Shown here one piece after another: positions 39,938-48,498 of a stretch of DNA of 64,000 nucleotides. The notes below the pieces were generated by a model. It was not told the origin of the DNA. It searched no databases and was given only the letters and a program-made list of their open reading frames with translations. How positions within the stretch are numbered: position 1 is the first letter of the stretch; each line of letters begins with the position of its first letter. The DNA lies in assembly GCA_024234635.1 (NCBI GenBank), contig JACKNX010000003.1, forward strand, positions 186,001 through 250,000. Direction: 5' to 3'. Source of the stretch: Pseudomonadales bacterium. Lineage in GTDB: Bacteria; Pseudomonadota; Gammaproteobacteria; Pseudomonadales; Azotimanducaceae. The position numbers and the translations under genes were made by a program.

Positions 39938-41569
39938 TTACATCATGCCACCCATGTCGGGCATGCCACCGGCAGGCGCCGCCGGCTTGTCTTCCGGCAG
40001 TTCGCTGACCATCGCTTCCGTGGTGATCATGAGACCGGCTACGGAGGCCGCAGCCTGCAGCGCGGTACGCGTGACCTTCGCCGGGTCCAGAATTCCCAGC
40101 TCGATCATGTCCACGAATTCACCGGTTGCGGCGTTGTAGCCCTGGTTGCCCTTGAGATGGGACACCTTGTCCAGGATCACCGAGCCTTCCGCGCCGGCGT
40201 TGGCGGCGATCTGGCGCAGCGGTGCGGACATGGCGCGGGTGGCGATAGCGATTCCCACGTTCTGGTCTTCGTTGTCACCTCTGACCTTGGCCACGGCTTC
40301 CAGCGCACGAATCAGCGTCACGCCGCCACCAGGCACCACACCTTCCTCAACCGCGGCGCGGGTGGAGTGCAGCGCATCCTCGACACGTGCCTTCTTCTCC
40401 TTCATCTCCACTTCCGTGGGCGCGCCAACCTTGATCACGGCAACGCCACCGGCCAGCTTGGCCAGACGCTCCTGCAGTTTTTCGCGATCGTAGTCGGAAG
40501 AGGTGTCTTCGATTTCCTGGCGAATCTGCTTGATGCGGCCTTCGATGTCCGCTTTCGCGCCGTTGCCATCAACGATGGTGGTATTTTCCTTGTTGGAGCT
40601 GACACGCTTCGCGGTGCCCAGGTCTTCCAGGGTTGCACCTTCCAGCGTCAGGCCCACTTCCTCGGAGATCACGGTGCCACCGGTGAGGATGGCGATGTCC
40701 TGCAGCATGGCCTTGCGGCGATCGCCGAAGCCCGGCGCCTTGGCAGCGGAAACCTTGACGATACCGCGCATGTTGTTGACCACCAGCGTGGCGAGTGCTT
40801 CGCCTTCGATGTCCTCGGCGATCACCATCAGCGGCTTGCCAGACTTGGCTACCGATTCCAGCACCGGCAGCATGTCGCGGATGTTGGAAATCTTCTTGTC
40901 GCACAGCAGGATGTACGGATCTTCCAGCTCAGCAGACATCGTCTCCTGGCTGTTGATGAAGTAGGGCGACAGGTAGCCACGGTCGAACTGCATGCCTTCC
41001 ACGATGTCGAGCTCATTTTCCAGGCCGCTGCCTTCCTCGACCGTGATCACGCCTTCCTTGCCGACCTTGTCCATTGCCTCGGCAATGATCTGGCCGACGG
41101 CCTCATCACTGTTGGCGGAAATGGTGCCGACCTGGGCGATGGACTTGGAGTCTTCGCACGGAATGGCCATGCCCTTGATGTGCTCAACCGCCGCGACAAC
41201 GGCCTTGTCGATACCACGCTTCAGGTCCATGGGGTTCATGCCCGCGGCGACGGACTTCAGGCCTTCCTGCAGGATGGCCTGGGCCAGCACGGTGGCGGTT
41301 GTGGTGCCATCACCGGCCTCATCGGAGGTCTGGCTGGCAACTTCCTTCACCATCTGGGCACCCATGTTCTGGAACTTGTCCTTGAGCTGGATTTCCTTGG
41401 CGACGGATACGCCATCCTTGGTAACGGTGGGGGCACCGAAGGACTTGTCCAGCACCACATTGCGGCCTTTCGGGCCCAGGGTGACTTTCACGGCATTGGC
41501 CAGGATGTTCACGCCTTCCAGCATGCGGCTGCGGGCGTCATCACCGAATTTCACATCTTTTGCGCTCAT
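39938..41569 (-). CDS. groEL: Chaperonin GroEL
   Basis: A 543-residue HSP60 chaperonin. It starts MSAKDVKFGDDARSRML and has the ATP-site motif GPKGRNVVLDKS and GDGTTTATVLA, the apical FDRGYLSPYF and AAVEEGVVPGGG, and a C-terminal Gly-Met tail (GGMPDMGGMM) as in the essential copy of proteobacteria. It forms the 14-mer that folds proteins with GroES. A GAGGAATT ribosome site precedes ATG 41569. It is co-transcribed with groES, 33 bp upstream, under the sigma-32/CIRCE-type region, and ends in a strong terminator. Confidence 0.99.
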   Translation of the reverse strand: MSAKDVKFGDDARSRMLEGVNILANAVKVTLGPKGRNVVLDKSFGAPTVTKDGVSVAKEIQLKDKFQNMGAQMVKEVASQTSDEAGDGTTTATVLAQAILQEGLKSVAAGMNPMDLKRGIDKAVVAAVEHIKGMAIPCEDSKSIAQVGTISANSDEAVGQIIAEAMDKVGKEGVITVEEGSGLENELDIVEGMQFDRGYLSPYFINSQETMSAELEDPYILLCDKKISNIRDMLPVLESVAKSGKPLMVIAEDIEGEALATLVVNNMRGIVKVSAAKAPGFGDRRKAMLQDIAILTGGTVISEEVGLTLEGATLEDLGTAKRVSSNKENTTIVDGNGAKADIEGRIKQIRQEIEDTSSDYDREKLQERLAKLAGGVAVIKVGAPTEVEMKEKKARVEDALHSTRAAVEEGVVPGGGVTLIRALEAVAKVRGDNEDQNVGIAIATRAMSAPLRQIAANAGAEGSVILDKVSHLKGNQGYNAATGEFVDMIELGILDPAKVTRTALQAAASVAGLMITTEAMVSELPEDKPAAPAGGMPDMGGMM

Positions 41570-41602
41570 TGCGTAATTCCTCTCGTATTCCTAAGCCCGA
41601 AT

Positions 41603-41893
41603 TCAGCCTTCGACGACGCCGAAGATTTCCGTTTCCGTCAGGATCAGCAGTTCTTCGTTGTTGATCTTGACGGTGCTGCCACCGTACTGGCCGAAAATCA
41701 CACGGTCACCGACCTTGACGGCCATCGGCCGCACGTCGCCGTTTTCCAGCACCTTGCCGGTGCCAACGGCCAGCACTTCACCCTGCTGGGGCTTCTCGCC
41801 AGCGGTGTCTGGCAGCACGATGCCGCCCGCCGTTTTCTTTTCTTCTTCAAGACGGCGCACAACGACACGATCGTGTAGCGGTCGAATCTTCAT
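41603..41893 (-). CDS. groES: Co-chaperonin GroES
   Basis: A 96-residue GroES. It starts MKIRPLHDRVVVRRLEEE and has the mobile-loop region KTAGGIVLPDTA and the dome-type IFGQYGGSTVKINNEE. It forms the heptameric lid of GroEL. Length is normal. A GGGAGAAAT ribosome site lies just before ATG 41893. First gene of the groESL operon. Confidence 0.99.
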   Translation of the reverse strand: MKIRPLHDRVVVRRLEEEKKTAGGIVLPDTAGEKPQQGEVLAVGTGKVLENGDVRPMAVKVGDRVIFGQYGGSTVKINNEELLILTETEIFGVVEG

Positions 41894-41941
41894 TACATTT
41901 CTCCCAATCTCATTGGAATCTGGTCTGATGTTTCTAGTCGG

Positions 41942-41968
41942 TTAGCACTCTCAAGGGGAGACTGCTAA
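41942..41968 (-). promoter_or_regulatory. CIRCE-like HrcA operator
   Basis: TTAGCACTC (41942-41950), nine bases, then GACTGCTAA (41960-41968). The HrcA operator CIRCE is TTAGCACTC-N9-GAGTGCTAA, so only the third base of the right half differs. It lies between the sigma-32-type promoter and groES, where HrcA would block transcription. An hrcA gene is not in the window. Confidence 0.78.
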
Positions 41969-41980
41969 GAACGGGCCGTA

Positions 41981-42011
41981 ATGATAGGGACGGAAAGCGG
42001 AGTTTCAAGGG
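41981..42011 (-). promoter_or_regulatory. Sigma-32 heat-shock promoter of groESL
   Basis: On the minus strand CCCTTGAAA (complement of 42003-42011) and CCCTATCAT (complement of 41981-41989) are separated by 13 bases. This matches the RpoH consensus CTTGAAA-N11-16-CCCCATNT closely. It is about 90 bp before groES, upstream of the CIRCE-like site. Confidence 0.8.
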
Positions 42012-42075
42012 TTCGCATGCAGCAATTTCACCTCCCGGCGGAAGACAACGCCGCCGTGCCGCCGTCAGAGGCCGG

Positions 42076-42375
42076 ATGAGTCCGGAATTCATCGAGGCGG
42101 TGGAGCACGTCATCGCCCGCATCCCCGAGGGGCGTATCTGCACCTATGGCGAGATCGCGCGGCAGGCTGGTTACCCGGGCTACGCCCGGCATGTCGGCCA
42201 CCTGCTGGCGAATCTACCGGACAGTTCGCCCCTGCCCTGGTTCCGCGTCCTCAATGCCAGCCGGACGATTTCGCGTCGCGATGCGGCCAGCGAAGCCCGC
42301 CAGCGATGCCTGCTCCTGGCGGAGGGGGTGCCATTCAGGGGACAACGGGTGCCGGAGGGGTATCTGTGGCCGTGA
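42076..42375 (+). CDS. Alkyltransferase-like (ATL) DNA-damage recognition protein
   Basis: A 99-residue homologue of the DNA-binding domain of O6-alkylguanine-DNA alkyltransferase. The helix-turn-helix and arginine finger region YGEIARQAGYPGYARHVGHLLA is conserved, but the PCHRV active site is replaced by PWFRV, with Trp in place of the acceptor Cys. ATL proteins (such as E. coli YbaZ/Atl1) bind O6-alkylguanine and hand it to nucleotide excision repair. ATG 42076 is an appropriate start for the family. The 3' end overlaps the convergent ampG gene by 41 bp. Confidence 0.92.
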   Translation: MSPEFIEAVEHVIARIPEGRICTYGEIARQAGYPGYARHVGHLLANLPDSSPLPWFRVLNASRTISRRDAASEARQRCLLLAEGVPFRGQRVPEGYLWP

Positions 42376-43681
42376 CGTCAGGAGCCCGCCGGCCAACCAG
42401 GAGGACAAGGATCATGGCCGGCACGCCGAGGATGGCCGCGAGCGCAAAAAACCATGGATAGCCTACCGCCTCGACGACCACCCCCGCATAGCCACCCACG
42501 AACTTGCCCAGCAGTGTCATCAGCGAACTGAACAGGGCGTACTGCGTTGCCGTGTAACTGCGATGGGTGAGACCGGACAGAAACGCAATGAACACCACGT
42601 TGGCGAATCCGCCACTGAAACTGTCCGCGCTCACTACCACCGCCAGCAAAGACAACGAGGCGTCGCCAAGCAACGCCAATCCGGCAAAGGCCAGATTGGT
42701 CACGGCAACCGCCATGGCGCCCCACAGCAACATCGCCGGCAACCCGAATCGAACCACCAGCACCCCGCCGAGGGCGGAGCCGGCGATGGTCATGGCAAAG
42801 CCGAACACCTTGGCCACGCCGGCGATCTCCGCCTTGGAAAAGCCGAGGTCCAGATAGAACGGGTTGGCCATCACCCCCATGGTGATATCGCTCAGCCGAT
42901 AGACCGCTATGAGCCCCAGCAGCAGCAGCGACAGCGCCACGCCGTTGCGGGCAAAGAACTCCACGAACGGCCCCGCCACCATCGTTCGAACCCAGGCGAC
43001 CAGCCCACCGCCGTCCGCCGCGAGCGCTGTTCTGCCACGAACCGCCGTTGCCGCCGGCTCACGAACCGCCAGCGTGGTACACAAACCGACCGCCATACAC
43101 GCGGCCATGCTCAGATACGACGCCCGCCAGGACACAACTTCCGCCAGGTACAGGGCGCCAGCGCCACTTGCCAGGAGCGCCAGCCGGTAACCAAAGATAT
43201 ACGCGGCGGAAAGCGCTGCCTGACGCTCCACGCCGGCGATTTCGATGCGGTAGGCGTCTACCGCCACATCCTGGGTGGCGGACCCGAAGGCGACCAGCAG
43301 ACCGAACATCACCACGGGCACCAGACTGGCCACGGGATCCGTGCCGCTCAGCCCGACCAGGCCGGCGGCGATGAGCAGCTGCGCACCAAACATCCACCCG
43401 CGTCGCTGACCCAGCGCGCCCAGCAGCGGCAGACGTACGCCGTCCACCACGGGCGCCCAGAACACCTTGATGGAATAGGTGATGCCCAGCCAGCTGAAGA
43501 AGCCGATGGTGCCAAGCGCCACGCCGGAATCGCGCAGCCAGGCGGACAATGTGGAGAACACCAGCAGAAACGGCAGACCGGCGGAAAACCCGAGCAACCC
43601 CAGCACCAGCACGTCCGTGTGGGCATAGACGGCCAGCGCAGTGCGCCAGCGCGCCGCCAGCCCGGAATCGAGCGCCTTCAA
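42335..43681 (-). CDS. ampG: AmpG-type muropeptide permease (MFS)
   Basis: A 448-residue major-facilitator protein with 12-14 helices. It starts in LLGFSAGLPFLLVFSTLSAWLRD, the AmpG/PAT family signature, followed by KVFWAPVVDGVRLP, GSATQDVAVDAYRIE and FIAFLSGLTHRSYTATQYALFSSL. AmpG imports anhydro-GlcNAc-anhydroMurNAc peptides for cell-wall recycling. ampD is also in the window at 52128. The start is TTG 43681 with a 4-bp overlap with the yajQ stop. Its 3' end overlaps the ATL gene. Confidence 0.9.
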   Translation of the reverse strand: MKALDSGLAARWRTALAVYAHTDVLVLGLLGFSAGLPFLLVFSTLSAWLRDSGVALGTIGFFSWLGITYSIKVFWAPVVDGVRLPLLGALGQRRGWMFGAQLLIAAGLVGLSGTDPVASLVPVVMFGLLVAFGSATQDVAVDAYRIEIAGVERQAALSAAYIFGYRLALLASGAGALYLAEVVSWRASYLSMAACMAVGLCTTLAVREPAATAVRGRTALAADGGGLVAWVRTMVAGPFVEFFARNGVALSLLLLGLIAVYRLSDITMGVMANPFYLDLGFSKAEIAGVAKVFGFAMTIAGSALGGVLVVRFGLPAMLLWGAMAVAVTNLAFAGLALLGDASLSLLAVVVSADSFSGGFANVVFIAFLSGLTHRSYTATQYALFSSLMTLLGKFVGGYAGVVVEAVGYPWFFALAAILGVPAMILVLLVGRRAPDVTATDTPPAPVVP

Positions 43682-44160
43682 TCCCGGAAGTTGTCGAATT
43701 GGAGCGGCAGCTCCAGATCCGCCTCCCTGAGAAGCGCCATCACGGCCTGCAGATCATCCCGTTTCTTGCCGGTGACCCGGAGCTTTTCGCCGTTGATCTG
43801 CGACTGCACCTTGAGCTTGCTGTCCTTGATGAGCTTGGTGATGGTTTTTGCGTTGTCCCGGTCGATCCCCTGGCGCAGGCTGTACTTGCGCCGCTTCTGT
43901 TTGCCGGCCCCCTCGATGTCGCCGGGGACCAGGGCCTGGGTGTCCACGCTGCGCCGGATAAACTTGTCCCGCAGGATGTCTTCCATCTGTTGTACCTGGA
44001 ACTCCTCGAAGGCGGCCAGCACGATGGTCTCCCCCTCCAGAGTGAAACTGGCATCCACGCCCTTGAAGTCGAACCGCTTCTCCAGCTCCCGGCCCGCCTG
44101 ATCGACGGCATTCTTGACTTCCTGCATGTCGACTTCCGAGACGACGTCAAACGATGGCAT
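43678..44160 (-). CDS. yajQ: YajQ-family nucleotide-binding protein
   Basis: A 160-residue protein. It starts MPSFDVVSEVDMQEVKNAVDQA and has the RFDFKGVDASF motif of YajQ, the second repeat SLRQGIDRDNAKTITKLIKDSKLKVQ, and QINGEKLRVTGKKRDDLQ. The fold is two swapped ferredoxin-like subdomains. Members bind nucleotides, and some bind c-di-GMP. Length is normal. It is upstream of ampG with a 4-bp overlap, and divergent from the following receiver gene. Confidence 0.97.
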   Translation of the reverse strand: MPSFDVVSEVDMQEVKNAVDQAGRELEKRFDFKGVDASFTLEGETIVLAAFEEFQVQQMEDILRDKFIRRSVDTQALVPGDIEGAGKQKRRKYSLRQGIDRDNAKTITKLIKDSKLKVQSQINGEKLRVTGKKRDDLQAVMALLREADLELPLQFDNFRD

Positions 44161-44267
44161 GTGCCCTCACGAAAATGTGGATTTCAAGCCTCTGACGACC
44201 ACGGGACGCGCGGCAATGGTTCCTGCTACCATTCGCGGTCCTGTGTAGTACCCACCCGCTAACTTAC

Positions 44268-45236
44268 ATGCCAAAGGAAGACATTCCAATTGTCGTGGTC
44301 GATGACGCGAAATTTTCCAGCGCCATCATCGCCAAGGCATTGCGCAGCGGGGGTTTCAACAACGTGCGCTTCACCAACAACCCGCTGCAGGCCCTGCGCT
44401 CGCTGGAGAAACGTCCGGCTGAAGTGGTCATCGCCGACTGGCTGATGCCCAGCATGGATGGCATCGAGCTGGCCCGGCGGCTGAAGCGCATGGATGAGTC
44501 GGCACACCGCTTCACCTTCATATTCCTGCTGACGGCCCGGGACGATCCGGAAGCCATCAATGCCGGCTTCCAGGCGGGCATGGACGACTACCTGAACAAG
44601 GCAAACCTGCGCACCCAGCTGCTGCCGCGGGTCATGGCAGCCCACCGTATTGCCCGACGCAACAATGAGTTGCTCAACGCCAACCAGTTGCTGCGCCGGA
44701 AACTGCGGGATGCACAGAATACGGATCTGGTGGACGCGGCCACCGGCCTTGGCAACATGCGATACACCCTAGATCGCCTTGGGGATGTCATCAAACACTC
44801 GGAAACCCGTGGCGGCACAGCGACGTTGATCCTGGTCGGCATCCAGAACCTGCCGATCATCTCCCAGCAGTTTGACGCCTCCGTGGAGGACGAACTCATG
44901 GCGGCGATAGGGAACCGGCTCAGGCAACTGGTGCGACCACTGGACGTGGTGTCACGGCCGGAACCCGGAATGTTCGCCATCGTGCTGAATCAGCCCACGA
45001 CGCCAGCCACCAGTGAGGCGTTCCGACGCATCTTCGACAGCCTGTACATGCGCTCATTCAAAACCAGCAAGGGCTTCATCCCCATCGTCATCGGCATGAG
45101 CATCTGCTCCGCCGATGCAGGCTCGGGCTTCCCGGGGGCCAAACCCTTCATGGAAGCCACCTACAAGGGCATGACGCAGTCGTTCGACACCGGTACCGTC
45201 ACCGTACGCACGTTCGATCCGGCGGACGTCATCTGA
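44268..45236 (+). CDS. Response regulator with degenerate GGDEF domain
   Basis: A 322-residue protein. The receiver has PIVVVDDAKFSSAI, a phospho-acceptor in VVIADWLMPSMDG, and FLLTARDDPEA then DDYLNKANLRTQLL. The C-terminal 180 residues have the GGDEF fold: TDLVDAATGLGNMRYTLDRL corresponds to the start of a GGDEF domain, but the signature is lost (VSRPEPGMFAIVL stands where [RK]xGGDEF is expected). It therefore probably does not make c-di-GMP, although it could still bind a nucleotide or act as a protein-binding output. No kinase is adjacent. It is divergent from yajQ and 8 bp upstream of the LLM gene. Confidence 0.85.
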   Translation: MPKEDIPIVVVDDAKFSSAIIAKALRSGGFNNVRFTNNPLQALRSLEKRPAEVVIADWLMPSMDGIELARRLKRMDESAHRFTFIFLLTARDDPEAINAGFQAGMDDYLNKANLRTQLLPRVMAAHRIARRNNELLNANQLLRRKLRDAQNTDLVDAATGLGNMRYTLDRLGDVIKHSETRGGTATLILVGIQNLPIISQQFDASVEDELMAAIGNRLRQLVRPLDVVSRPEPGMFAIVLNQPTTPATSEAFRRIFDSLYMRSFKTSKGFIPIVIGMSICSADAGSGFPGAKPFMEATYKGMTQSFDTGTVTVRTFDPADVI

Positions 45237-45244
45237 GCGCCGCC

Positions 45245-46252
45245 ATGCAACCGCTGATCAACTCTCCCTGCCGGCTGTCCGTGCTGGACCTCTCCCCCGT
45301 CACCGAAGGAGCCACGCCCCGCGAGGCACTGGCCAATTCGCTGGACCTGGCACGCCACGCCGAGGCACTGGGCTATCACCGCTACTGGCTGGCGGAACAC
45401 CACAACATGGCTGGCATCGCCAGCGCCGCCACCGCGGTGGTCATCGGGCACGTTGCCGGGGGAACCCGGCAGATTCGCGTCGGCGCCGGCGGGATCATGC
45501 TGCCCAATCACTCGCCGCTCGTCATTGCCGAGCAGTTCGGTACCCTGGAGAGTCTGTACCCCGGCCGGATCGATCTGGGTCTTGGCAGGGCACCCGGCAC
45601 CGATCAGATCACCGCGCATGCCCTTCGACGCACACTGTCCGGCGATGTGGATCAGTTTCCCCAGGACGTGATGGAACTCATCCGCTACTTCTCCGACGAC
45701 CCGGGTCGCGTGCAGGCCGTGCCGGGACGAGGGCTGCACATACCTGTCTGGATTCTTGGTTCCAGCCTGTTTGGCGCCTCGCTGGCAGGCGCGCTGGGCC
45801 TGCCGTTCGCATTCGCTTCGCACTTCGCGCCCGCCGCGCTGCATCGGGCACTGGAGGTCTACCGCTCACGTTTCCAGCCATCGCCGATGCTCGAGCGTCC
45901 GTACACAATGCTGGGGTTCAACGTGTGCGCGGCGGACACCGAGGAGGAAGCGGTGCTGCTGCGGAGTTCCGCGCTACAGTCCTTCGTGCGGTTGCGTACC
46001 GGCAATCCCGGCAAGCTGCCGCCGCCGATTCCCGGCTACCTCGAGTCCCTGCGCGCCGACGAGCGCTACATGGTGGATCAGATCGGCTCCTGCAGCGCGA
46101 TCGGCAATGCCGAACAGGTGGCCGCTGGCGTGCGTGAGTTTGTGCGCACAACGGGGGCGGATGAACTCATCGTCGTATCACAGATCTATTCTCACGCGGC
46201 CCGCAGACGATCTTACGAGATCCTGGCGGACGCGCTCCGGGACGCCAACTGA
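45245..46252 (+). CDS. Luciferase-like (LLM) flavin oxidoreductase, YhbW-like
   Basis: A 335-residue TIM-barrel flavoprotein of the bacterial-luciferase family. The N-terminal part matches SVLDLSPVTEGATPREAL, HRYWLAEHHNMAGIASAA and RIRVGAGGIMLPNHSPL-type (here QIRVGAGGIMLPNHSPL); further on YPGRIDLGLGRAPGTDQ and PVWILGSSLFGASLAG fit the group containing E. coli YhbW. Such proteins use reduced flavin. Substrates are usually unknown. ATG 45245 is 8 bp after the degenerate-GGDEF gene and the gene is followed by the adenosyltransferase gene after 11 bp. Confidence 0.9.
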   Translation: MQPLINSPCRLSVLDLSPVTEGATPREALANSLDLARHAEALGYHRYWLAEHHNMAGIASAATAVVIGHVAGGTRQIRVGAGGIMLPNHSPLVIAEQFGTLESLYPGRIDLGLGRAPGTDQITAHALRRTLSGDVDQFPQDVMELIRYFSDDPGRVQAVPGRGLHIPVWILGSSLFGASLAGALGLPFAFASHFAPAALHRALEVYRSRFQPSPMLERPYTMLGFNVCAADTEEEAVLLRSSALQSFVRLRTGNPGKLPPPIPGYLESLRADERYMVDQIGSCSAIGNAEQVAAGVREFVRTTGADELIVVSQIYSHAARRRSYEILADALRDAN

Positions 46253-46263
46253 AGGAATTGCGC

Positions 46264-46800
46264 ATGGCCAACCGCATCACCCGCGTAACCACCCGGACCG
46301 GTGACAGCGGCACGTCCGCCACGGCCAGCGGCAGGCGCCTCCCGAAGAACCATCCGCTGTTTCAGGCACTTGGCGACGTGGATGAACTGAATTCGTGCAT
46401 CGGACTGGTCTGCGCGGCACTTGCCGACGTGCCCGCGCATCTGCCCGGCATCCAGCAGGCACTGTTTGATGTAGGCGCGTGTCTGGCAACCGAAGGCGCG
46501 ACACCTGCGCCGGACGCAGTCCCGCTGGAAACACTCGTGTCAGCCATGAATGCGGCGCTTCCGCCGCTGAAGGAATTTGTGCTGCCCGGTGGCGGTGAAG
46601 CCGCCGCACGCTGCCACGTCGCGCGGGCGGTATGCCGACGTGCTGAACGCAGCGTCTGGGCGCTGGGGGAAGACTACACCGGCTGTGCGGTCTATCTGAA
46701 CCGACTGAGCGATCTGCTGTTCGTACAGGCGCGCACGCTTACCGGGCCGGGACGGATAGAAGCGACGTGGCGGGGCACGAATCGCAACGATGGCGGGTGA
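46264..46800 (+). CDS. PduO-type ATP:cob(I)alamin adenosyltransferase
   Basis: A 178-residue adenosyltransferase of the PduO family, which transfers adenosyl from ATP to cob(I)alamin. Family motifs are TRTGDSGTSATASGRRLPK (variant of TRTGDxGxT at the ATP site), GDVDELNSCIGL, and the helical ARCHVARAVCRRAERS with NRLSDLLFVQAR at the C terminus. An adenosylcobalamin-dependent enzyme is not in the window. ATG 46264 has AAGGA about seven bases upstream; the frame opens at a TTG two codons earlier. The gene is convergent with aceF. Confidence 0.92.
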   Translation: MANRITRVTTRTGDSGTSATASGRRLPKNHPLFQALGDVDELNSCIGLVCAALADVPAHLPGIQQALFDVGACLATEGATPAPDAVPLETLVSAMNAALPPLKEFVLPGGGEAAARCHVARAVCRRAERSVWALGEDYTGCAVYLNRLSDLLFVQARTLTGPGRIEATWRGTNRNDGG

Positions 46801-46830
46801 ACACCGCCATCGACGGCGGACAGACCTCGT

Positions 46831-48498
46831 CTACAACACCAGCCTTCTGAGATCGGCAAGCGTAGCGCGCAGATCCGCGACGAAACGCCCGGCCTCGGCG
46901 CCATTGACTGCCCGATGGTCGTAGCTGAGTGACAGCGGCAACATGTCGCGGGGTTCGAATTCCCTGCCGTTCCACTGCGGTTTCTTTGTCAGTCGACCAA
47001 CGCCCAGAATCGCCACCTCTGGCGCGTTGACGATGGGCGTGAAACCCGTGCCACCGATGGCGCCCAGGCTGGAGATGCTGAAAGTACCGCCCTGCATGTC
47101 GGCCATGCCCAGCTTTCCGTTGCGGGCCTTGTCAGCGAGTTCCGTGATCACCGCGGACAGATCCCAGATACCGAGCTGATCGGCATTGCGGATGACCGGC
47201 ACCACCAGACCATCCGGCGTATCCACCGCAAAACCGATGTGGAAATAGTTCTTCAGGATGAAATTCCTGAGATCGGTATCCAGTGAAGCGTTCAGGCGCG
47301 GGTGCAACTTCAGGGACGCACATACCGCCTTCACCAGGAACGACAGAGGCGTCACCTTTACGCCACGCTGGCCTGCTTCCTCCTTCAGCGACTGGCGAAA
47401 GACCTCCAGGTCGGTGACATCCGCGTCGTCGTGCTGTGTCACGTGCGGAACATTGAGCCAGCTTCGGTGCAGATTTTCCGCGCCTGCACGACGAATCCTG
47501 GACAACGGTTCGATGGTGATTGAGCCGAAACGGGAGAAATCCGGCAGCGTGATTCGCGGGATACCGCTTCCGGAGGAACCCGCAACTGCCTGAGGTGCCT
47601 GCAGCCGGCCTTTCACAAAGCCCTGTACGTCTTCCTTGAGAATGCGACCGCGTGCCCCTGAACCCTTCACCTGACTCAGATCAACACCGAATTCGCGGGC
47701 GATGCGTCGTACAGCGGGACCGGCATAGACATCCGTGTTCGGTTGCGTCTCAGGCACCGTGGTTGCATCCGGTGGTGCGGCAGCTTCGATGCGCTGCTGC
47801 ACCCTGGGAGCGTGTTCGTCCGGCGTCTCAGGGGGACGCTGTTTCGGCGACGCCACGGTTGCCGTGCCGCTGGCGGCCAGACGCACGAGCGGATCGCCCG
47901 TATTGACGCTCTGCTCCACCGCAACCAGCAACTCGGTGACGACGCCATCAGCCGTGGCCGGAATCTCCATGGAAGCCTTGTCGGATTCAACGACAAGCAG
48001 AGGATCGCCACTGCCAACCTCGTCACCGACGGCGACGATAATCTCGATGACAACGACTTCCTTGGCATCACCGACGTCCGGCAACGTTACTGTCACATCC
48101 CGCGGCGCCTCGGACGTTTCGCCCGCCGCCCGGGCCGGACCACCCGCCTCTGTCGACTTCGGCTCCCCGGATCCTGCGCCCGGCTCGGCCTGCTGAGCCG
48201 GCTCGGCAGGCTCAGCCGATGGCTGCGAGGACTCCGAAGGCTTCGCTTCGGACGAGGCCGGATCGAGCTGCGCCAACAGACTACCCTCGCTCACCCGATC
48301 ACCCAGCGATACGGCAATGCTGGTGATGGTACCGTCCTGACCGGCAGGAACTTCCATCGAGGCCTTGTCGGACTCGATGACCACCACCGGATCGTCACGA
48401 CTGACAACGTCACCCACGTTGACGCAGATTTCGATGATTTCGACTTCTTCCACATCGCCGAGTTCCGGCACGCGTATATCAGACACCCTGGACCTCAC
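46831..48498 (-). CDS. aceF: Dihydrolipoyllysine-residue acetyltransferase (E2 of pyruvate dehydrogenase)
   Basis: A 555-residue E2. Two lipoyl domains are present (about 5-80 with ESDKASMEVP, and about 135-210 with ESDKASMEIP), joined by Ala/Pro/Ser-rich linkers. A peripheral subunit-binding domain follows (AGPAVRRIAREFGVDLSQV, GSGARGRILKEDV), then the CAT-like catalytic domain with LSLSYDHRAVNGAEA (HxxxDG). It transfers acetyl groups in the pyruvate dehydrogenase complex. The GTG start overlaps the aceE stop (GTGA). The lipoamide dehydrogenase (E3) gene is not in the window. Confidence 0.97.
   Translation of the reverse strand: MRSRVSDIRVPELGDVEEVEIIEICVNVGDVVSRDDPVVVIESDKASMEVPAGQDGTITSIAVSLGDRVSEGSLLAQLDPASSEAKPSESSQPSAEPAEPAQQAEPGAGSGEPKSTEAGGPARAAGETSEAPRDVTVTLPDVGDAKEVVVIEIIVAVGDEVGSGDPLLVVESDKASMEIPATADGVVTELLVAVEQSVNTGDPLVRLAASGTATVASPKQRPPETPDEHAPRVQQRIEAAAPPDATTVPETQPNTDVYAGPAVRRIAREFGVDLSQVKGSGARGRILKEDVQGFVKGRLQAPQAVAGSSGSGIPRITLPDFSRFGSITIEPLSRIRRAGAENLHRSWLNVPHVTQHDDADVTDLEVFRQSLKEEAGQRGVKVTPLSFLVKAVCASLKLHPRLNASLDTDLRNFILKNYFHIGFAVDTPDGLVVPVIRNADQLGIWDLSAVITELADKARNGKLGMADMQGGTFSISSLGAIGGTGFTPIVNAPEVAILGVGRLTKKPQWNGREFEPRDMLPLSLSYDHRAVNGAEAGRFVADLRATLADLRRLVL

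Noticed and set aside
39749..41878. Long open frame (about 700 codons) on the plus strand across groEL
   Set aside because: It is antisense to groEL and groES. Its Gly/His/Arg-rich composition is that of a mirror frame in GC-rich DNA, and it has no domain.
42146..44101. Long plus-strand open frame across ampG and yajQ
   Set aside because: Antisense to conserved genes; the sequence is His/Gln/Arg-rich in a pattern typical of complementary-strand shadows.
46804..46819. CCGCC/GGCGG stem between aceF and adenosyltransferase ends
   Set aside because: Only five bases and no U-tract; chance in GC-rich DNA is high.
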